DNA of 9,203 bases from Algibacter_G agarivorans (GTDB taxonomy: Bacteria; Bacteroidota; Bacteroidia; Flavobacteriales; Flavobacteriaceae): positions 1 through 9,203 of the forward strand of contig NZ_BAABJJ010000015.1 of NCBI RefSeq assembly GCF_039543245.1, given 5' to 3'. A model generated the notes under the pieces. The model ran no database searches, was not told the DNA's origin, and saw only the letters and a program-made list of their open reading frames with translations. Both the position numbers and the translations under genes were made by a program. This document shows positions 8,401-9,203 of this stretch, one piece after another. Position 1 is the first letter of the stretch; each line of letters opens with the position of its first letter.

Positions 8401-9203
8401 GGCATTGGCACAATTGGCATCGGCAGTGGTTACATCACTGACAAGGGTTATGTTAGGCGTAGAACAATCATCTGATGCAGCAGGCACCAATGATAATGCA
8501 TTTGAAATACCAGCGGTATCGCTACATTCTAGAGTATCGTCTAAGCTACCAGCAGCAGTGTCCACCGTTGGAGGGGTATTGTCTTTTACTAAATAAGTTG
8601 CTGTTGTCGTACTGGCGTTATTACATTGGTCTGTTGCGGTAAAAGTGACCGTAATGGCACCGTTATCACATTTTACAGAGGAATCAGATCCATAATCATT
8701 GGTCCATGTTACCGTACCACAATTATCGGTAGCGGTTGCGCCAGCATTGGAATCTAGCCAAGCTGTTAAAAGTGCCTGTGTATCACCTACACCACATTCG
8801 ATTTCAATATTAGCGGTAGTGGTGTTGTCTATAACAGGAGCATCTTGATCAGAACCCGTATGGGTCATAGTTACCGTAAAGTCATTGGCGACACAGCCAT
8901 CCGAGATGTTATAAGTACGCTCTAAAGACCATGCACAAGCATCGCCAGTAAGGGTTTGGCCAACAAAAGTAGCCGTTACCGTCCCACAATCGTCTGTATA
9001 CGCAGTTTCCAAGGCAGTAATATCAGAAGCCGTAGCTGCAATGGCATCAATTTCAGTTTCATTGGCACATGCATTGATATCAGTAGTGCCAGAAGGTGTT
9101 GTTCCTGTAGCGGCATCTTGATCAGAGCCCATATGGGTCATAGTCACAGTGAAATCATTGGCGACACAGCCATCCGAGATGTTATAAGTACGCTCTAAAG
9201 ACC
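5152..9203 (-). CDS. Giant HYR-like repeat adhesin with T9SS type B C-terminal sorting domain (5' end outside window)
   Basis: Cell-surface or secreted adhesin-like protein, probably exported by the type IX secretion system. The frame stays open to the window edge, so about 1350 C-terminal residues are visible and the real start and signal peptide lie upstream; the GTG at 9147 is an internal repeat codon, not a start. Numbering residues from that GTG: one complete 91-aa unit (about 12-102) plus part of another before it, seven closely related units (104-722), five more diverged HYR-like units (724-1120), a non-repeat segment (1121-1222), then a CHU_C/gliding-motility C-terminal domain (about 1223-1331) with ITPNGDGFNDTF, IFNRWG, WDG and LPNGTYYY. 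Nearly every unit has four cysteines in the order EC, DNC, NC, DxC and a RTWxxTDxC strand. There is no catalytic domain. The PorP/SprF gene follows after 11 bp, the SprB-SprF arrangement of gliding bacteria. The HYR-like and sorting-domain assignments are firm; the adhesin role is inference. Confidence 0.93.
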   Translation of the reverse strand, partial: SLERTYNISDGCVANDFTVTMTHMGSDQDAATGTTPSGTTDINACANETEIDAIAATASDITALETAYTDDCGTVTATFVGQTLTGDACAWSLERTYNISDGCVANDFTVTMTHTGSDQDAPVIDNTTTANIEIECGVGDTQALLTAWLDSNAGATATDNCGTVTWTNDYGSDSSVKCDNGAITVTFTATDQCNNASTTTATYLVKDNTPPTVDTAAGSLDDTLECSDTAGISNALSLVPAASDDCSTPNITLVSDVTTADANCANAYVQVRTWNFTDGCNNTSADFVQTITVQDTTAPTVDTAAGSLDATLECSDNTNIAAALALAPTATDNCTTTPNLILVSNVTTADANCANAYVQVRTWNFTDGCGNTSADFVQTITVQDTTAPTVDTAAGSLDATIECSDTTNIAAALALAPTATDNCTTVPNLVLVSDVNTVDPTCPNAYVRVRTWNFTDGCNNTSADFVQTITVQDNTAPVIDNTNTANIEIECGVGDTQALLTAWLDSNAGATATDNCGTVTWTNDYGSDSSVKCDNGAITVTFTATDQCNNASTTTATYLVKDNTPPTVDTAAGSLDDTLECSDTAGISNALSLVPTASDDCSAPNITLVSDVTTADANCANAYVQVRTWNFTDGCDNTSVDFVQTITVQDTTAPTVDTAAGSLDATLECSDTGGLVSALAQGPTATDNCSATSNIILVSDIKTPDANCPNAYVQVRTWNFTDGCDNTSANFVQTITVQDNTPPVLSLPANVTAECSDDLTPSSFGTATAVDNCDNDPVITFSDVTTEGACSGTFTITRTWTATDSCGNTVSADQTISTSDTIAPEFDQTTLPADVVVECNSVPVAETLTASDNCGNANVTVNDVRTDGNCPSNYTITRSYTATDDCGITNTHVQTITVQDTTPPVFVETLPVIRLVVECDAVPTAETLTATDICGSATVAVSDSRTDGNCPSNYTLARTWTATDDCGLTTIHTQIITVQDTTAPVFVETLPRDTTVECDAIPDVTTLTATDNCGDAIVSVNDVRTDGNCPSNYFIARTWTATDECGLETKHTQVITVQDTTAPVPTTSYDLVLDVSCTDIPDVPVLKFEDNCSTNVIVDFNETNSFDENNLVDYKIVRTWTVRDACNNEEDYTQTLNVALDEVYSEIVAEDRCFDEGTFNLNDLISDTLNTDGVWELLEGNPDATLTGSVFDPTVLELSEDFLPKDGGMDYRFRYTTTHEGCISITEAIMNIHADCVVLPCGENDIVISTAITPNGDGFNDTFDIAGIDLCGFTAEIKIFNRWGALVYDSKNYTLGSIKTSGAKGDWDGTPTASFGGKNKLPNGTYYYIIKLQNSGLSPLTGPVYLGTK
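5482..5787 (-). other. Non-repeat segment between the HYR-like array and the sorting domain
   Basis: About 102 residues (1121-1222 counting from the GTG at 9147) that break the HYR-like pattern: no RTWxxTDxC strand and a different cysteine spacing (AEDRCFDEG, HEGCIS, HADC, LPCGEN). The segment is acidic and contains VWELLEGNPDATLTG and MDYRFRYTTTHEGC. It resembles the Ig-like segments that often precede CHU_C domains in flavobacterial surface proteins, but I do not recognise a named family. It may be a stalk or spacer that presents the repeat array. Confidence 0.55.
5788..6981 (-). repeat. Five diverged four-cysteine HYR-like units
   Basis: Five units of about 75-80 residues, at residues 724-801, 805-881, 885-962, 966-1041 and 1044-1120 counted from the GTG at 9147. 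Each begins near a (D)TTAPVF-type boundary and carries VEC, DNC, DGNC and TDxCG cysteine motifs. The three middle-to-late units share RTDGNCPSNY and QTITVQDTT signatures and are clearly related. The unit at 885-962 has DIC in place of DNC and an altered first strand (PVIRLVVEC). The last unit is the most diverged (DVSC, EDNC, RDAC), and its third cysteine is replaced by a longer acidic stretch. Being more diverged than the upstream units, these are probably the older part of the array. Confidence 0.85.
6982..8838 (-). repeat. Seven homogeneous HYR-like units in order A-B-C-C-A-B-C
   Basis: Seven units of 85-90 residues (residues 104-722 from the GTG at 9147). Type A starts IDNTxTANIEIECGVGD and has the WTNDYGSDSSVKCDNG insertion. 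Types B and C start PTVDTAAGSLDxTLECSD and share YVQVRTWNFTDGC and DFVQTITVQD; B is distinguished by SDDCS and SNALSLVP, C by ALAPTATDNC (varied in the last copy). The two adjacent C units have an 89-aa period. Each unit keeps four cysteines, compatible with two disulfides per domain; the disulfides are inferred, not seen. Confidence 0.88.
7243..7782 (-). repeat. Higher-order A-B block, downstream copy (period 1065 bp)
   Basis: This block encodes units A and B and matches 8308-8847 at a fixed offset of 1065 bases (355 codons). In the part encoding the A unit (about 7505-7780 against 8570-8845) I count only about six differences by eye. The B-unit part has more, about ten in 170 bases around 7339-7510. 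The offset is a multiple of three, so the duplication keeps the frame. It marks a relatively recent segmental duplication or gene conversion within the adhesin gene. Confidence 0.88.
8308..8847 (-). repeat. Higher-order A-B block, upstream copy (period 1065 bp)
   Basis: Partner of the block at 7243-7782, in the same orientation and frame. Two C-type units lie between the copies, so the duplicated unit is probably A-B-C-C, or A-B-C with later C expansion. The boundary toward the 5' side changes to the 91-aa unit family near 8847. Confidence 0.88.
8840..8930 (-). repeat. Copy 1 of the 5'-edge repeat (273-bp period)
   Basis: This stretch encodes WSLERTYNISDGC, VANDFTVTMTH and TGSDQDA. It matches 9113-9203 at an offset of exactly 273 bases (91 codons) with about six differences; the last ~50 bases are identical. 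It belongs to a unit family with cysteines at INAC, DDC, DAC and DGC, the same four-cysteine order as the downstream HYR-like units. Confidence 0.87.
9113..9203 (-). repeat. Copy 2 of the 5'-edge repeat, running off the window
   Basis: Second copy of the stretch at 8840-8930, cut by the window edge. The frame continues in the same repeat sequence (ends at SLERTYNISDGC read from the edge), which shows the adhesin gene extends upstream, probably with further 91-aa units. Confidence 0.87.

Noticed and set aside
6344..8596. Several plus-strand open frames of 60-73 codons inside the adhesin gene, some repeated (e.g. 7340-7531, 8138-8323, 8405-8596)
   Set aside because: They are antisense shadows of the repeat units. 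They recur only because the sense-strand repeats recur and show no independent gene signal.
7243..9203. Regular repeats that might suggest a CRISPR or a minisatellite
   Set aside because: The periods are 267, 273 and 1065 bp, all multiples of three, and the repeats encode protein domains in frame with no short repeat-spacer structure.

Overview
The window looks like part of the chromosome of a marine or soil member of the Bacteroidota, most likely Flavobacteriaceae. The basis is low-GC DNA, start codons preceded by A/T-rich sequence without a Shine-Dalgarno motif, and families tied to type IX secretion (T9SS) and gliding: a type B sorting domain, PorP/SprF, and OmpA proteins with TPR and PD40 modules.

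All convincing genes lie on the minus strand, so the transcript reads from right to left. From the right edge: (1) the C-terminal ~1350 residues of a giant, cysteine-rich repeat adhesin whose 5' end lies outside the window (9203-5152); (2) a PorP/SprF outer-membrane protein after an 11-bp gap (5140-4214); (3) a PorE-like protein with TPR, PD40 propeller, carboxypeptidase-regulatory-like and OmpA domains, after a 13-bp gap (4200-2275); (4) a full-length diverged paralogue of it (2161-197), separated by a 113-bp spacer that carries a REP-like hairpin; (5) a strong intrinsic terminator at about 143-175. Left of the terminator, positions 1-142 hold no gene I can identify, only a short open minus-strand frame that may be the start of another gene.

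The genes read as one T9SS substrate-and-export module. The adhesin carries a CHU_C-type (type B) C-terminal signal, the class that in Flavobacterium johnsoniae SprB needs the co-encoded SprF. The PorE-like proteins should bind peptidoglycan through their OmpA domains and may connect the outer-membrane PorP/SprF protein to the cell wall. The family assignments are firm; the dedicated-module reading is inference from gene order and spacing.

The most unusual DNA is in the adhesin. Its upstream part is built of nested repeats: 89-91 aa four-cysteine units, and a 355-aa higher-order block duplicated with very few nucleotide differences. The units next to the sorting domain are much more diverged. 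I saw no RNA genes, CRISPR array, insertion sequence or integration site.
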